From Ornithodoros turicata (lineage: Eukaryota > Arthropoda > Arachnida > Ixodida > Argasidae): 64,000 nt of DNA. The notes beneath the pieces were generated by a model, which did no database searches, had not been told where the DNA came from, and saw only the letters and a list, made by a program, of their open reading frames with translations. Shown in pieces: positions 1 to 11,902 of this stretch. The stretch covers positions 1,240,001-1,304,000 of the forward strand of contig NW_026999295.1 in assembly GCF_037126465.1 (NCBI RefSeq), given 5' to 3'. The position numbers and the translations under genes are program-made. Every line of letters starts with the position of its first letter. The first letter of the stretch is position 1.

Positions 1-10
1 GCCCAATCAA

Positions 11-37
11 TTGGGACGGATGCGGCAGCCCCTTTAA
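11..37 (-). repeat. TTAA-ended terminal repeat, copy 1
   Basis: The stretch GGGACGGATGCG...CCCTTTAA at 13-37 recurs at 1818-1841 in the same orientation. A TTAA at the boundary is the target site of piggyBac-type elements, so this is read as the end of a non-autonomous piggyBac-like repeat whose body lies off the left edge. The superfamily assignment rests on the TTAA and the CCCTTT-like terminus only. Confidence 0.4.
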
Positions 38-623
38 GCAGTGCCTATTGTACGAAAAGAAGTCTTATGGATATGTTGAATTGCTAAACTATATTTTATT
101 ATAACCAAGTTAACATTTTGTTTCTTTCCAGCGCGTGGGCAGTTCCGAGAAGACAGCAGTCTGGAATCTACTGAAATTGTGAACAACAGTATCATCACCA
201 TCTGTGCATAGATATTAAATACCACTGTAGCATTTTGTTATGCAAAAGAAATATTAAAACGAAAAACACGAAATAATTTACATTCGTGCTACCCTGGACA
301 TTTTTGTATGTGTGGTGCATGTACTGCTTTCGACACTGGCAGCTTGTGGCTCTCGCTTTTGATAACATTTGACAAAAGGTGCATGATCTTTTTATAAGCA
401 TTAGCTTAATGAGTTAGATGTTTAAAAAAAAAGGAAGAGAGGTATGTGGCTTTGAAGCCTTACAGTGTGGTAAATGTACAGGAATGTACACTCGCAGCAA
501 TAATATCAGGTCGACACCAGCTAGCTTGCCTACTCTTTTTATGCACCGAAGTATAAAGCCTTGTTAATATGAAGGTATAACCATGAAAAGGGAATCAGCC
601 AGCATGTGCATATAAGGAGAAGA

Positions 624-626
<3 letters not shown>

Positions 627-655
<29 letters not shown>
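627..655. repeat. (AT)n microsatellite
   Basis: Uninterrupted AT dinucleotides. The rest of 38-1005 shows no gene or recognisable repeat. Confidence 0.9.
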
Positions 656-661
<6 letters not shown>

Positions 662-1005
662 GTATGCTGAAAACATACTATTCTTAAGAAAGAAACCCTT
701 GGTATGAGGGCGACGGGTGCTCTCTTCTAATCACCCGTAGAGCGCAGCCTGGAATTTGTCGCCTATTTCTAGGGCCGAGGTAGCCCCAGACCCAACCGGC
801 AAATATAGAATAGGCTGTGAATCTCAGACACCTATGTGAAGATAAGGCCAGTCAATTTCAGAGATACTGCAGCAAAAAAGGATGACCAACCCGCATACAT
901 GAAAGGTATCACATGTACGGTGACCAAAAGACAATTGAAAATATCCTAGTGTATTCCAACATATCTGTAGAAGATAACATTAAAAGGTTGCATTAGAAGG
1001 TTGCA

Positions 1006-1577
1006 TTAAAAGATGAAACTCCCACTTATTTGTTGAAAAACAGATGTTGTTGTTGTAATAAGGGACTGTACCCGCCGTGTCCTAGGAAACGATATACCTC
1101 TTGTGTTGTCTACCGGATCCAACAGCCGCAGCCCATAGTCGTAGCGGCAGTATTGGCGTGCATTCACCGCCAGCAATTCCCTCCGCAGACAGAAGTCGGG
1201 GAACAGACGGTGCTCGGTGATGCACTGCACGCCAGCACTGTCACACAGAGCTGCCACCTGGCTCACTGAGGTGCAGCACAAGTATTCGTCGGGTTGCTCC
1301 GGACTGCAGTGGCCGCACAGGCACCTGTCGTTTTTCAAGTACCAGTCCAACGATCGGTTGAAAGCGTAATTACAGTGGGCGCGATGCGTACAGTGTGAAA
1401 GTCATCGTTTTGCGTGACTTCGCGAACAACTGCATCCCTGTTGATCGCAGGATGAAGCGGAAGTGGGTCCGTTGAGTACGGATCGTCGTCGGACACCACA
1501 TCGTCCCAGCTGTCCCCACTGAATTCATCCAGCAGCGACGAGGAAACACTTTCGCTTTCCACGTCCGACATGATCAC
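1006..1577 (-). pseudogene. P2X7-intracellular-domain-like fragment, frameshifted
   Basis: Two overlapping minus-strand frames (1335-1577 and 1006-1350). The first begins with an acidic Ser/Asp-rich leader. The second contains RCLCGHC, then CC, then CITEH and a CL pair. This Cys/His spacing matches the zinc-binding intracellular (ballast) domain of P2X7 receptors, which also circulates as a stand-alone domain in invertebrate genes. The acidic leader enters the Cys-rich frame only through a shift near 1340, and the C-terminal half of the domain is not recognisable, so this is a broken copy. A TTAA-ended repeat lies about 260 bp upstream of the reading start (1816-1841), suggesting carriage by a transposon. 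Function, if any, is unknown. Confidence 0.5.
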
Positions 1578-1815
1578 AGCTATGCTCTACGCGGTTTCCC
1601 AGGCAGACGACCTCCCGACAGTTGCTCCCTGATTTGTGCGGCTGCGTGACGTTTGCGGAGAGGGAATACCAGAAAACCCTCAACGTCCGTCGTCTGCTAA
1701 GGCGATGTTTTCTATCAAACTGCACAGAAACTACTCCACTTCTTCGTGTCGGTCTTTTTATGTAATCGTTGGCGATGAACGACAAGTAAAACGGCGCCAT
1801 AGTTCCGGAATCAAC

Positions 1816-1841
1816 CGGGACGGATGCGATAGTCCCTTTAA
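1816..1841 (-). repeat. TTAA-ended terminal repeat, copy 2
   Basis: Same terminal sequence as at 11-37, again ending CCCTTTAA (TTAA at 1838-1841). If this is the 5' terminus of the element holding the P2X7-like fragment, the partner terminus should lie left of 1006; I could not find it. Confidence 0.4.
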
Positions 1842-3686
1842 TACGTTCACTGGGTTTGCATGGGGGTTCAGACGTGAGTCTCTCACCGTGACGGGACGAC
1901 ATCACATTCCACGTGACCTTCCGATGCCACTCGCTCAAACGTCCCCCACCTACGCATTGCTTATGATGGCCCAATAAGGACGACACAGCTGTCCAGTGCT
2001 GCTGTGGCAAAATTCGGGACTTGAAAACACTTGCAACAGAAAGTTATAGATAGACAAACCACACAGAAACAAATACAAGCCAAACTATTTCAGGTAGTCA
2101 TATTCTAAGCAATCGAAAAAACAGACACAATTCATACATCATGCATACTTAATCCCCAACTCACAAAATATCAATCGATTGAACATCTGAAAGAAAGTCA
2201 AATCAATAGTTAATTCGGGTAATCATTTTCTAAGGAAGAAGCGCGAATACACCACAGAATCAATACAGAAAGTCCTTGTTTTCAGTTAACAAACAGGTCC
2301 AACTTGTGGATTCGAACAATAAAGTGAGAGAGCGAAGCCCGCCAGCCATAAACTTCTCCTGACACTCTTGTCAAGGTTATGCCCGAAGGGAGTGGAGGGC
2401 TCTCGTGCAGCCTTGTACACAGAGACGTTGATAGCACATGTTTTTTTTTTTTTTTGCTTACTAATAAGATTTGTATTCAATTTCCATAATTCTCATGGCG
2501 ATACGGGTGGGATATTAATAACATTTCTAAACCAGATAGCTTAGCAAATTTTTAAACAATAAAATGAGCACAGGTATGCTTTTAACTAAGTGTAGACGCG
2601 CACTTGAAAACAGAACAAACAAGGAAGCATCTGCGAAGAGATGGATGGGTTTTGTACTCGTTACCATAAGCCATGGGAGCACACGATAAAAAACTGCTTC
2701 GAAAAAGAAGGGCTGCGAAACAATTCTATTATCACTGCATTTCAATACGTCCTAGACATGGTTCTGTACGGAGATATGGTACAAATTACAGAACTTAAAG
2801 TGCAAGAATTTGTATGCCGAATCTAGAATAGTTATAAAAATCTCTGCAGGTCAACATCGGAAGGATAGCTGGGATTAATGGTGGAGTTCTTTAGGTTGGC
2901 TAACGACGAACTTAAATACTCTAGACAAGATATAATTGTAATCAATGCAATGGGCATTGTATTAATCAAGAAAACAATTAGATCAAACTATCATATACAA
3001 GCAGTCTATATCGCTAGATTCATTACCGATTTCATGAAATTACATCTAACCATTGGCCATGGGAAGTACATAAAAAAAATCTTATCACGTGATATGTTCC
3101 ACTACCACGGCTACGCAATTTTTTTATTCTACCAGTTCTTGCAACAATAGCAAATAAGCAGAAGCTCATTATTGTTGTACAAGGCTTGATGTATCATCAC
3201 TTATTAAAACTCAACGAACATATCAACTGCGGTGGATCACCGGACTATTTTCATCTAATAGTCTCTTGTACGCCATTGAAGAATATTCATACAAAGAAAG
3301 ATGATGATGATAATGATTGAGGTTTTATGGGACGCAAGCAACTAAGGGCTATAGTGCACCAAAACTGTGGTGAAAATTATGACCAGTTCAAAATCAAATG
3401 ATTATGCTATAAAACAATACGTTTTCTAAAATGTCACACAAACCATGATCTGATGTGGTAAGGACGTATATAATTAGCTGATAGGCAGTCAATATCTCTA
3501 AAAAAGCTGTAGATTCTTAAAAATGGCAACCAGTGGTCATCACCCAGCAGGAGGGCTGGGTGGACAGGTAAACTATGTTTATAAAACCCATGAAAATGGT
3601 GTTGATGATGGAACTCATGTAGGGGGCATGTGATAAGAAGGTGGAGTACAGAGAGTTGTTCTCTACAGTCTGTACACTGAGGGGGC
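1842..3686. other. No gene recognised; AT-rich with one repeat tail
   Basis: Short frames only, none with recognisable domains. A poly-T tract lies near 2440-2456. At 3296-3370 a GATGATGATAATGAT run is followed by text resembling the retroelement-like repeat at 24562-24650 (gggctatagtgcacca there against ggccataatgtgcca), so a degraded tail of the same repeat class is plausible. Confidence 0.5.
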
Positions 3687-4899
3687 CCCTTACAAAAATA
3701 AGTTTAGTCAGTCTATTGACATCGTTTGGACGTCCTATTTCTTGAATAGACTTCCTTTGGACTACTGAATATATAGCCTGTCTGTTTCAAGTCTATAGAC
3801 ATCTTTTGGACTATCGTGTATCCTTTCTTTGGCCCGTCAATGGGAGATTGGCACCAACAGTCTATAGACAACCTGCTATAGAAAGGAAACATATATCTGC
3901 CATTGCCTGTCTATTGACTTTCTGTAGACTGACGATAGAGCCACTGGTCAACATTTCCTTTCTACCATCCCCATATGCCCCCTATTCGGATTCATGAACG
4001 GTGATCAGTTGAATCCAAACCTGGAGTTCTGCTGAGATCCTGTTGTGTGAAAGTGATGTTTTTTCCCCAATACGTGGCAATCATTGGCGCACGTCTAGGA
4101 TCATGAAAGACAATCCTTAGTGCCATCTGCAATAGCTTAACCAGTGCAAGGACGTAGCACGTGCAGTTAGAAAGGCATACGCAGCACCGTCATCTTCTTC
4201 CTAGCAGAAAAGATATATAAGATATTGCTTGACTTTCTAGCTTCCGCGAATTCGAGTGGCCTGCTTGCCTTTGACGAGTCAGAATGAAGGGTGAGGTGTT
4301 CCAGCTTAATTCGATTATGCATACATATAACCCCGAAGTGAGGAATTGCTTGGAGTAGTAACTCAACACCAAGGTAACGCTTGTGTTTGTAACTGCTTTC
4401 GGTCTGAGACATTCAGTAGGTCCATTGAAAGTCATACTTGTGCAGTGCGTAGTTTCCATGCAGGTTCACATTGATGCAGGTTCACATTGATGCAGGTAAC
4501 GTGTGCCAATGATGGCCACGTATTGGGGAAAAAACATCACTTTCACACAACAGGATCTCAGCAGAACTCCAGGTTTGGATTCAGCTGATCACTGTTCATG
4601 AATCCGAATAGGGGGCATATGGGGATGGTAGAAAGGAAATGTTGACCAGTGGCTCTATCGTCAGTCTAAAGAAAGTCAATAGACAGGCAATGGCAGATAT
4701 ATGTTTCCTTTTTATGGCAGGTTGTCTATAGACTGTTGGTGCCAATCTCCCACTGACGGGCCAAAGAAAGGATACACGATAGTCCAAAAGATGACTTGAA
4801 ACAGACAGCCTATATATTCAGTAGTCCAAAGGAAGTCTATGCAAGAAATAGGACGTCCAAAGGATGTCAATAGACTGACTAAACCTATTTTTGTAAGGG
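3687..4899. mobile_element. Foldback element with ~400-bp inverted arms
   Basis: The left arm 3687-4092 and right arm 4501-4899 are near-identical inverted copies starting CCCTTACAAAAATA and ending at CATTGGC. The arms hold many variants of the palindrome GTCTATAGAC (for example 3791, 3858, and GTCTATTGAC at 3711 and 3909). The 408-bp centre 4093-4500 is not repeated elsewhere in the window; it includes a 16-bp tandem (gttcacattgatgcag, near 4464-4495) and minus-strand frames of 81 and 89 codons that I do not recognise. No target duplication was clear. Arms and spacing fit a foldback or long-TIR non-autonomous DNA element. Confidence 0.85.
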
Positions 4900-6085
4900 A
4901 AGATTCCACCATTAAAAATAAACTGTTTCAAAATCCCCCTATAATCTAGCACAGCGGCGGATTGATACGGGACTGTATCTCTACGCGGGGGATAGGTGAG
5001 ATATCTACCTCCTATCGGCCCAGGATACCATTATTGTGTTTAGCTGGTTTAGGGTGCCGTCAGTTTGCGTGTTTGCGTCTGTCCGTTGGTTTGCGTCGCT
5101 TGTTTTTGTTCCTCCATCTGTGCTAGTTTCCTCATAGCTTCACTTGGAGGAGGAAAAGAGTGGTGTGGAAGTGTTGTACTGAAACCCGAAGTGATCAACG
5201 GTAGAAGCGGAGCTCTTATTCGTGCTACTCAGTGAAATTTGCGTGCTTCGCTAGGTCACTTGTTTCGATCACCGAAATATAAATGTCGCTAGTCACGTCT
5301 TCTTGTAAAGTACGGGAACAAAATCGTTTTCTTGACCTTCATTTTAACGGTTCCGAAGCGACAACCACATATAGCTCACTATGTGTGTGCTTGTGCTTCT
5401 ATGTCATTAACGGTTTCCACTGTCGAAAGTCTGCCGCTGTCCTTTGCAATAGCTGCCTCATTTCAACAATAACGCTGTATCCGCTGCGCTGTGACTGTGA
5501 ATATGTCTTGACTGACACGTTCGTATATTATTTTGCACTAAATGTTGCTGCTTCATTGCATTGTCCAGCACATGTCTATATAAATTGACAACGCACCGGC
5601 GTGTTATTAATTTCATGATACGAAGTCGCTCTACGCACGTACGTTGATGTGTGCGTGTGTGTATGTCATACCTAAGCTCAGTGATTTGCCCGGACACCCC
5701 AACATTCCACAAACCTATGTGAGATTGCGCTATATTTTGTCGAAAAACATGTAAATACACCTCCTTGCAGAGCCCCGCCCTGCCTCCCAATGACGAAATT
5801 TTGGGTAAACCACTGCCCGTGTTTTCGTAGCATGTACAGTTTATGTGTTGTGGTGTGACTGTGCACCTTTCTTTTGTGAGATCACTGAATATATATGGAC
5901 TTCAAAACAAGGAACAATGTGGTCAAAGCTTTATAGGAGCACTTCACAGTATTTTCCTCATTTTTACCTTCATTACTTGTGTATCGACAATGGCCCACTT
6001 TTATTTACTGGCTCCTGCAAGTTACGTGTACTAAGACAAGAGTAGGCCACAGAAGAGATGGCGTTACATTGATTGTGCACCAGTA
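4900..6085. other. No gene recognised
   Basis: Contains a 101-codon plus-strand frame (5283-5588) and a 110-codon minus-strand frame (5458-5790) overlapping on opposite strands. Neither has a recognisable domain or clear splice context, so both are treated as chance frames. Confidence 0.5.
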
Positions 6086-6357
6086 CCCATGGCATAGTGG
6101 TTAGGATGATCGCTTTCCACGCCGAGGCTGGGAGGTGACATGGGTTTGGCACCGGCTGTGCTGTCTCAGGTTTTCCCTCGGTTTTCTGAAGACTTTCCAG
6201 ACTGATATTGGCACAGTTCCCCCGAAGTCGGCCCAGGACACATACTAATCCCTCTGTCCCCCACTCTTTCCTGCAGTCCTCTCTCCATCTGTCCACATCT
6301 ATACGCTACTCATAGCCACAGTTGCTTCGCAGCGCTAACACGAATTTTAAAAAAAAC
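6086..6357 (+). mobile_element. tRNA-derived SINE (copy 1)
   Basis: A tRNA-like head has a pol III A-box-like block (TGGCATAGTGGTTAGGATGA at about 6089) and a degenerate B-box (GGGTTTGGCACC). A conserved body follows (GGTTTTCTGAAGACTT, GTCGGCCCAGGACACATACT, CCCCCACTC) and the tail is GCGCTAACACGAATTTTAAAAAAA-like. The same body appears at 34721-35010 and, inverted, at 50775-51030. The layout resembles the tick SINE Ruka (recalled, not searched). Confidence 0.8.
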
Positions 6358-8002
6358 TGCTTAAGCACACAATCTTGTTGCATAACTAGCCCACTGGTTG
6401 TGGAATGCATATGGATGCCTCTATCTAGTCTTTTAGGGTGCTTCTAATCACAAAAGGTCTTTCTCCCTCCTCCACTGACACCAAAAACTTGTTAAATAAG
6501 ACGTGTCAATTCACAGAGACTTTATTTTCCAACAGGGGTCATCGTTGGAAATTACTATCTCAAGGTTGATGAAGTAGAAAGAGATTTGTAAATCAAGAAA
6601 TTAACATCTTTCATAACCATTGCATGCAGTATCGTAGCCAGAAAAATATTTCGGGGCGGGGGGTCTATGGGGACTTTACATGGGGTAGGAGGTGTTTCCC
6701 TCTCCCAAATGCACTAACAAAGGTAAAATTTTGGAAAGTGTTGTACCCCCCCCCCCCCATACTTGTATGTCAGTGAAACATACAAATGTCAGACATGCGC
6801 AGTGGAGCCAAAATGTAGCCTGCTTCCGGAGATGCCCCCAAGTTGGAGAAGAGAGTATAAAACAATTAAGAAACACATGGCACTTACCAACATAATCAAT
6901 GCTTATAACATTTATTCCAGAAATTTACACTGTATTTTACACCTCTCCCAAATTTTGCTCTGTATAGTGACACGATTTGTGAAACGCCATTACTTTGCTT
7001 GAAGATTTCATTACTGATGCACAATTGTGTCGTGTAACATATAGAAAACTTTCACTAATACCTCTCAATTAGTACAGTTCTTCTAATAATGTGAATCACT
7101 TATTTTCTGAGGCACATCATCAGATGTTCCAGGATAACAGGATATCACCTTAGGAGTTTCCAGCATGATCACTGTCGAGCATTATTTCTGTGCAAGTACA
7201 GTTTATTTTAATGTAGGGGCAAACAACACCACTTTCATGCAACACTTTGCTTAAAATTATGCATCATTCCCTGAAACATCTGACTGGGCTTGTTGGTATA
7301 CATACGCGAATTTAGACAAATACACACGATTAGCACACTATCTGCAATGCATCATTTACTTTACATAGCTGCTAGACATCCAATGACAGTTTGTATCTTT
7401 ACGGATGCTTCACCTCAAACGTGAGATAGGCTCCGAACAATAGCATGAAGTTTCTGTAAGAGTTATACAATTAGGCATCCGGCTAATTTTTAGACAGACA
7501 CAATGTTATCAGGATTTCTTTAAATTGTTCTTGAGCACACTAAAAGACGATAAGTGTAGTGCCAAAAAAGAATGGCAGAATAAATCTGGTGCGTTACCGT
7601 TAGGAAGAAAATTGATCAGCCTTTTTTAATGTAGCAACCAGTTAGTGATGATTGGTTCTCAGTGAACCCATGCCAAGACCAAGAAAGATTTTCATGAAAA
7701 AAGGCTACCAAGAGATGGATATTTTGGTCACGTTGTGGGAACTTTCCATTATATTTTGTTCCAGACAGTCACTCCCTCTTGTGTGAGAGTCAATATTTTG
7801 AGTACTTTCTGTTATTTACTGTTGATTTCCTTTGAGCCACATAGCTACGCAGACAATTCATTCATTTGCCATTGGAATAAGCGTAACACTATAGTGCCAT
7901 TTATGTGTAACATGAGCTACATTCACCATAAAATTGTTCATCGCAGCGTTCCATATGTGGCGTGTACCCTGTTTATTGCTGTGTTTTGATTAGCGGCAGA
8001 GT
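6358..8002. other. No gene recognised; C-rich hAT-like remnant near 6630-6770
   Basis: At 6630 the text CAGTATCGTAGCCAG resembles hAT termini of the CAGTGGCGTAGCCAG type and is followed by G- and C-rich tracts. A matching second terminus was not found. The remainder is AT-rich without coding signals. Confidence 0.4.
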
Positions 8003-8010
8003 ATCTCCAC

Positions 8011-8242
8011 CAGTGGTGTAGTCACGTGGAGCCTACAGCCCCCCCTACGACCCCCCCCCCCCACACACACACACACACCTGCCACGAGTGGCAGTGGAGT
8101 GGAGTTTTGCGGTGTGCACGAGTATGTGTGCTGGCGCACCCAGGATCAGCGGGGAGGGGGGGAAAATGAGGGTAAGTGGGGCGAGTTTTCATATCGAGCC
8201 CCCCCCCCCCCCCCCAACCTTGGAGGTCTGGCTACGCCACTG
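8011..8242. mobile_element. hAT MITE with 8-bp target duplication
   Basis: Begins CAGTGGTGTAGTC and ends GGCTACGCCACTG. It is flanked by identical 8-bp duplications ATCTCCAC (8003-8010 and 8243-8250). The TIR type CAGTGGCGTAGCC and the 8-bp duplication are diagnostic of the hAT superfamily. The interior is C- and G-homopolymer-rich with no transposase. Confidence 0.92.
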
Positions 8243-8250
8243 ATCTCCAC

Positions 8251-9499
8251 CGAGGTTATAAGAAGAAAGTGTTGTCACAGAAAATGTTTGTTTGCAAGCA
8301 ACGAAATGTTCTTCTAAAACACCTTTTGGATTGATTGTCACGTCTGAGGTTATCATGAGCAAGAAAAAGGTTTAGTTGGAGAGCTGATGTCAAGGCTGTT
8401 GGCGAGACTTGAGTGGGCAGGTTTAGCTGGTGCTTCACATAGCACAGTATATCAACATATGCGAGGAGACATTGTTTCACAATGGTGAAATCCTAGTTCC
8501 ATCACAGCCTGTCCTGACAGCTCCTGTGCCTGCCCTGAATCGCATGTTGCTTTGAAGGTTTTTGTGCACTCATGGTTTTTAATTTTGTGTGTGCATTTCG
8601 CATTCAAAACAAATTGCATTTTTTGTATATCTACTTGTGGCCTGCTCAACAGCCCAGTTCACTAACAAGCAGGTGGGCACTAGTTGCAACTTTAAAAAAG
8701 AACAGGGTACATTTGGTAATCCTATATCACCAAAATCTTAATAAGAAAAAGTACGTTCTATGTTACCGCAGCCAGAGTGTACACCGACCCGGTACGTACT
8801 TGTAATAAAGCCCCTTGAATCTCATCGAACTTAGTTTGGTGTCATTAGATGATGTAACAGGCATTAATAAAAACCCTGCGCGACCGGGTGGACTCATGCA
8901 AAACTGATAAACAGCATCTTGCCAGTAATTTAGAGCAGATCTTTTAGAGCGACACCACCAGAAAATTTTACGATCGTGCAGCCACTCCATGCACTTCAAA
9001 ATCGAACTCGAATCTAGCACGATTTCCTGTCCCGTAAAAAGGCACGAGTGTTTCGCAAAGCCATCACAGTGCTCTCCGATGTTACCTCCCTACAAAGCGG
9101 TATCGTGTTGTTCTAGAAATGGTGGCGCACATAAGCGCTACCCAATGTCATCCTATAATTACAAACGTCCACAGATTCAAAAAGGCGACAAAAAAGGTCC
9201 CGAACAAACCGCATCAAGACACTAAAGAATCAGGGATACTCCCAGGATTTTCGTCTCGGGGCGGTGGCACTCATATTTGAAGCTTTTCTGACTTTTTTGG
9301 CTTTTCTGGCAGACAACATGTTGCAAGATTTTTGGGGGTGCTGGGAAAATCCCTGCTAAAGACACTCCTCGGACTCGGAGTCAGACCCGGACGTACGTGT
9401 GGAACGCAAACAGAATCCACAACAAAAACAAACGAACAATGTTGCCAACGCCTTTCGGAAAACCGTCGTATATTGCAAACAGTGGCAAACGGAATGATG
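8251..9499. other. No gene recognised
   Basis: Overlapping short frames on both strands, none with recognisable motifs or splice context. Confidence 0.5.
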
Positions 9500-9507
9500 G
9501 ATTCTAT

Positions 9508-9627
9508 CAGGGGCGAATTTGGGGGAGGGGGGAAGTCCTGATGTCCAGACTCCTCTCCTTGAATTTCTGTCGTTACATAGACGGCAGGACCCCCCGCCCC
9601 CTCAGAAAAATACTGGATCCGCCTCTG
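9508..9627. mobile_element. hAT MITE, short
   Basis: Begins CAGGGGCGAATTTGGGG and ends GGATCCGCCTCTG, a terminus shared with the copy at 23669-23822. Flanks are GATTCTAT (9500-9507) and GATGCTAC (9628-9635), a 6/8 match consistent with an aged 8-bp hAT duplication. G-rich and C-rich segments face each other. Confidence 0.75.
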
Positions 9628-9635
9628 GATGCTAC

Positions 9636-10571
9636 GATAGTTCCAAGAAAGCTTCCTCTGGTACTTATACACATGCACACGCAAAAGAACTCTTGCGCTA
9701 CCATGCTGTGCAACATGCTATCGCATCCGGAAACAACTGATACGGATAATGTTCGTCAGCGCTCCACAGTCTGCTTGGTGAAGTTTGTCTTCCGAGAAAC
9801 AGCTCACGTATGACAGCATGACTATAACAGCATAAACTATATATGGTACTGCTTGTGACACGGTTGTCTGAAATCAGCACCCCGTGGTTTATCCCATCTC
9901 AAATCTCGGATGTTACAACACCATTTACTTCGAGTAATAAGAAACACGTGCAACATATGGTCCACCGTTAAATACAATATTGGAACAACATATTCGAGGG
10001 CAATTAAGGAAATATGTGCTGCAGAACTACTGACAGGCGATTTCAAACAACCGTGTCGCGAGCAGTACACATGAACTCATAACTGATGTGAGGATGATTT
10101 TCATTTTCTTCTCCCTTCAGTGCAGTCTGTGATTGCATACATTGTCAAAAATATGAGCCGAATGCATTGAATCCTTCTTTACGACTTATTTCTGAAAGCT
10201 TGTAGTCCCAATCTCATATCACTCCACACTTAGGAGTTTAGAATTACAAATTCACAGATATTTAGGTTTTTTTTTTAGCAGCAAAAGCTTTTTTCACTTC
10301 GCACGAATAAAGTGGGGGTGCTTAACTGTGTGGGCATATCTCATCTTCAGTCCGATATAATTCGACCTACAAAACACATGTGAGGGTGTACGTTATGTGC
10401 CAGAAATCTTCGCATTCAAGACGTGGAAAATAGGTGCACTGCGACCTATCTGTGTTGCGGCTAATACGCGTGCATGGTGAGAAAGCGCGAGCATGAAATT
10501 ATAACTTCGCTCATATCTCTCCTGTCAATATGGCAGACGACAAAACGAAACCGGTGCGAAACCGTATACGG
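9636..10571. other. No gene recognised
   Basis: No domains, repeats or strong splice signals seen. Confidence 0.5.
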
Positions 10572-10640
10572 ACCACTGATCTCGATTGTAAAAGGCTGGA
10601 TCGCGGATAGGGAGCGCGAGCGTGAAGAAACCGGCCGCCA
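10572..10640 (+). repeat. Dispersed repeat copy 1 (CACTGATCTC ... GGCCGCCATC)
   Basis: Matches, in inverted orientation, 13515-13605: both contain CTGATCTC, AAAGGCTGGATCGCG, a purine-rich segment and GGCCGCCAT. It lies directly before a possible first exon at 10675, so it may supply 5' leader or promoter sequence. The family is unknown to me. Confidence 0.6.
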
Positions 10641-10674
10641 TCTTACTGTACCCACAACAGTCGCCACAGCGATC

Positions 10675-11902
10675 ATGGCAACTTCTTGCAATTACGGTCG
10701 TACCAACCGTACTGGCAAGGTTACAGGGCCTAAATTTACACAGGTGAGTCACTCTTTATCGAGGAATAAATAGGCGTCCATTCTGTATATTTAGTTGACA
10801 ATTATGAAGTGTTTTTTTGCCCAAAACGAGCACTGGATGCAGGTTGCTTGATCGCTCTGACGACGTTCAATCGAGCACACTTGCATTTTACCCGGCGGCA
10901 AATACAGTTTGAGTGCATAATATGTTTGAAATAACACGTTACACTACACAGGTAGTGTTGTCATCAATATATGTGCGAGCACTCGAGCGCTTTTTTGCAT
11001 GCATTGGTAGCATGGTACACCGTGTTCTCTGCGGAAGCAAGTGCCACATTCATTTCTTTGAATTACCTTCACGCACATGTTCGGTATTACGTCATAATGA
11101 GACCACGATTGTCACCTTTTTTCATGTATTGGTATTGTTTTGTGCCTTGGTTTGATTTGTGACAAAGAATCCTACGTAACGGTGGTGTGGCGCGACTTGA
11201 ATAACGCCTTTGTGATGAGCTGTATCGTCAGCTTGTTACGATAGTAATAATTTGTAGCGTGTTGTGCTATTTGTAGCAGTTTTTAAGGCAAAAGTGGTCT
11301 CTCAATACAGGTTTCGTCATGAGGGCTACCCAGTGAATAATCTGTGCAGTGTGATACGGCTGGGTGTACAGGTAAGTATCACGTTCCTCATCCACTGGTT
11401 TCTACTTTACAGGAAGGAACAACCTCAGTGCACGCACTGTGGTTAGCCTCTCTCAGTTTTGCATATTTTCTTACATGTTCACATCAGAAACACACCTTAC
11501 GCTTTAGGCTCCTTCACCCAGCAATATAATAATTAGAGATTATAATTCTTTTTAGAAGAGTTCCCCATATTCTTTTTAGAATAGTTTTTAATCTTTTTAA
11601 TTTTTAGAAGATACAGGGATTGTAAACCATGTTTTAAACTGATGTTTTAACATTTGTCCAATGCATTTATTAAACAACGTATTCATTTTTAACTGGTTGC
11701 ACCCAAACCAATGTTCTGATGTATTATTTCCTTTGTTGTCGATGCACCATAAAAAATGGAATAATCATCATCAATGCAGGTTACTTCACAGCTGCCTCGA
11801 CATACTCAAGAAATGGGTGCAGAACCTGCGTACTGCCCACAAACTTTGACTACCACAGCACCTCCAGAAAGTAAAGGCATATGTGTCACATGGGATTTTT
11901 AA
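10675..11902 (+). CDS. Candidate small spliced gene, unrecognised product
   Basis: A possible first exon 10675-10743 starts with an ATG in fair context (GATCATGG), encodes 23 residues (MATSCNYGRTNRTGKVTGPK...) and ends in a strong donor CAG|GTGAGT in phase 0. A possible last exon 11780-11902 follows the acceptor TCAATGCAG|GTT, is open for 40 codons in phase 0 and ends TAA. Joined directly they give a 63-residue protein with no domain I know. A third exon-like segment, 11311-11371 (acceptor ATACAG, donor CAG|GTAAGT), has excellent splice sites but would introduce a stop if spliced after exon 1, so it may belong to another isoform or be non-coding. AATAAA signals occur near 12390. Evidence is splice-signal-based only; the upstream sequence is a dispersed repeat, so this could be transposon-derived. 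Confidence 0.25.

Noticed and set aside
1525..2010. 161-codon minus frame
   Set aside because: Runs through the TTAA-ended repeat and shows no domain; probably a chance frame in higher-GC DNA.
3690..4900. CRISPR-like array of repeated short motifs
   Set aside because: Units are palindromic, diverged and irregularly spaced on both strands in eukaryotic DNA; no spacers or cas genes.
11311..11371. Middle exon of the 10.7-11.9 kb candidate gene
   Set aside because: Splice sites are good, but inclusion after exon 1 gives an immediate stop; left out of the coding model.
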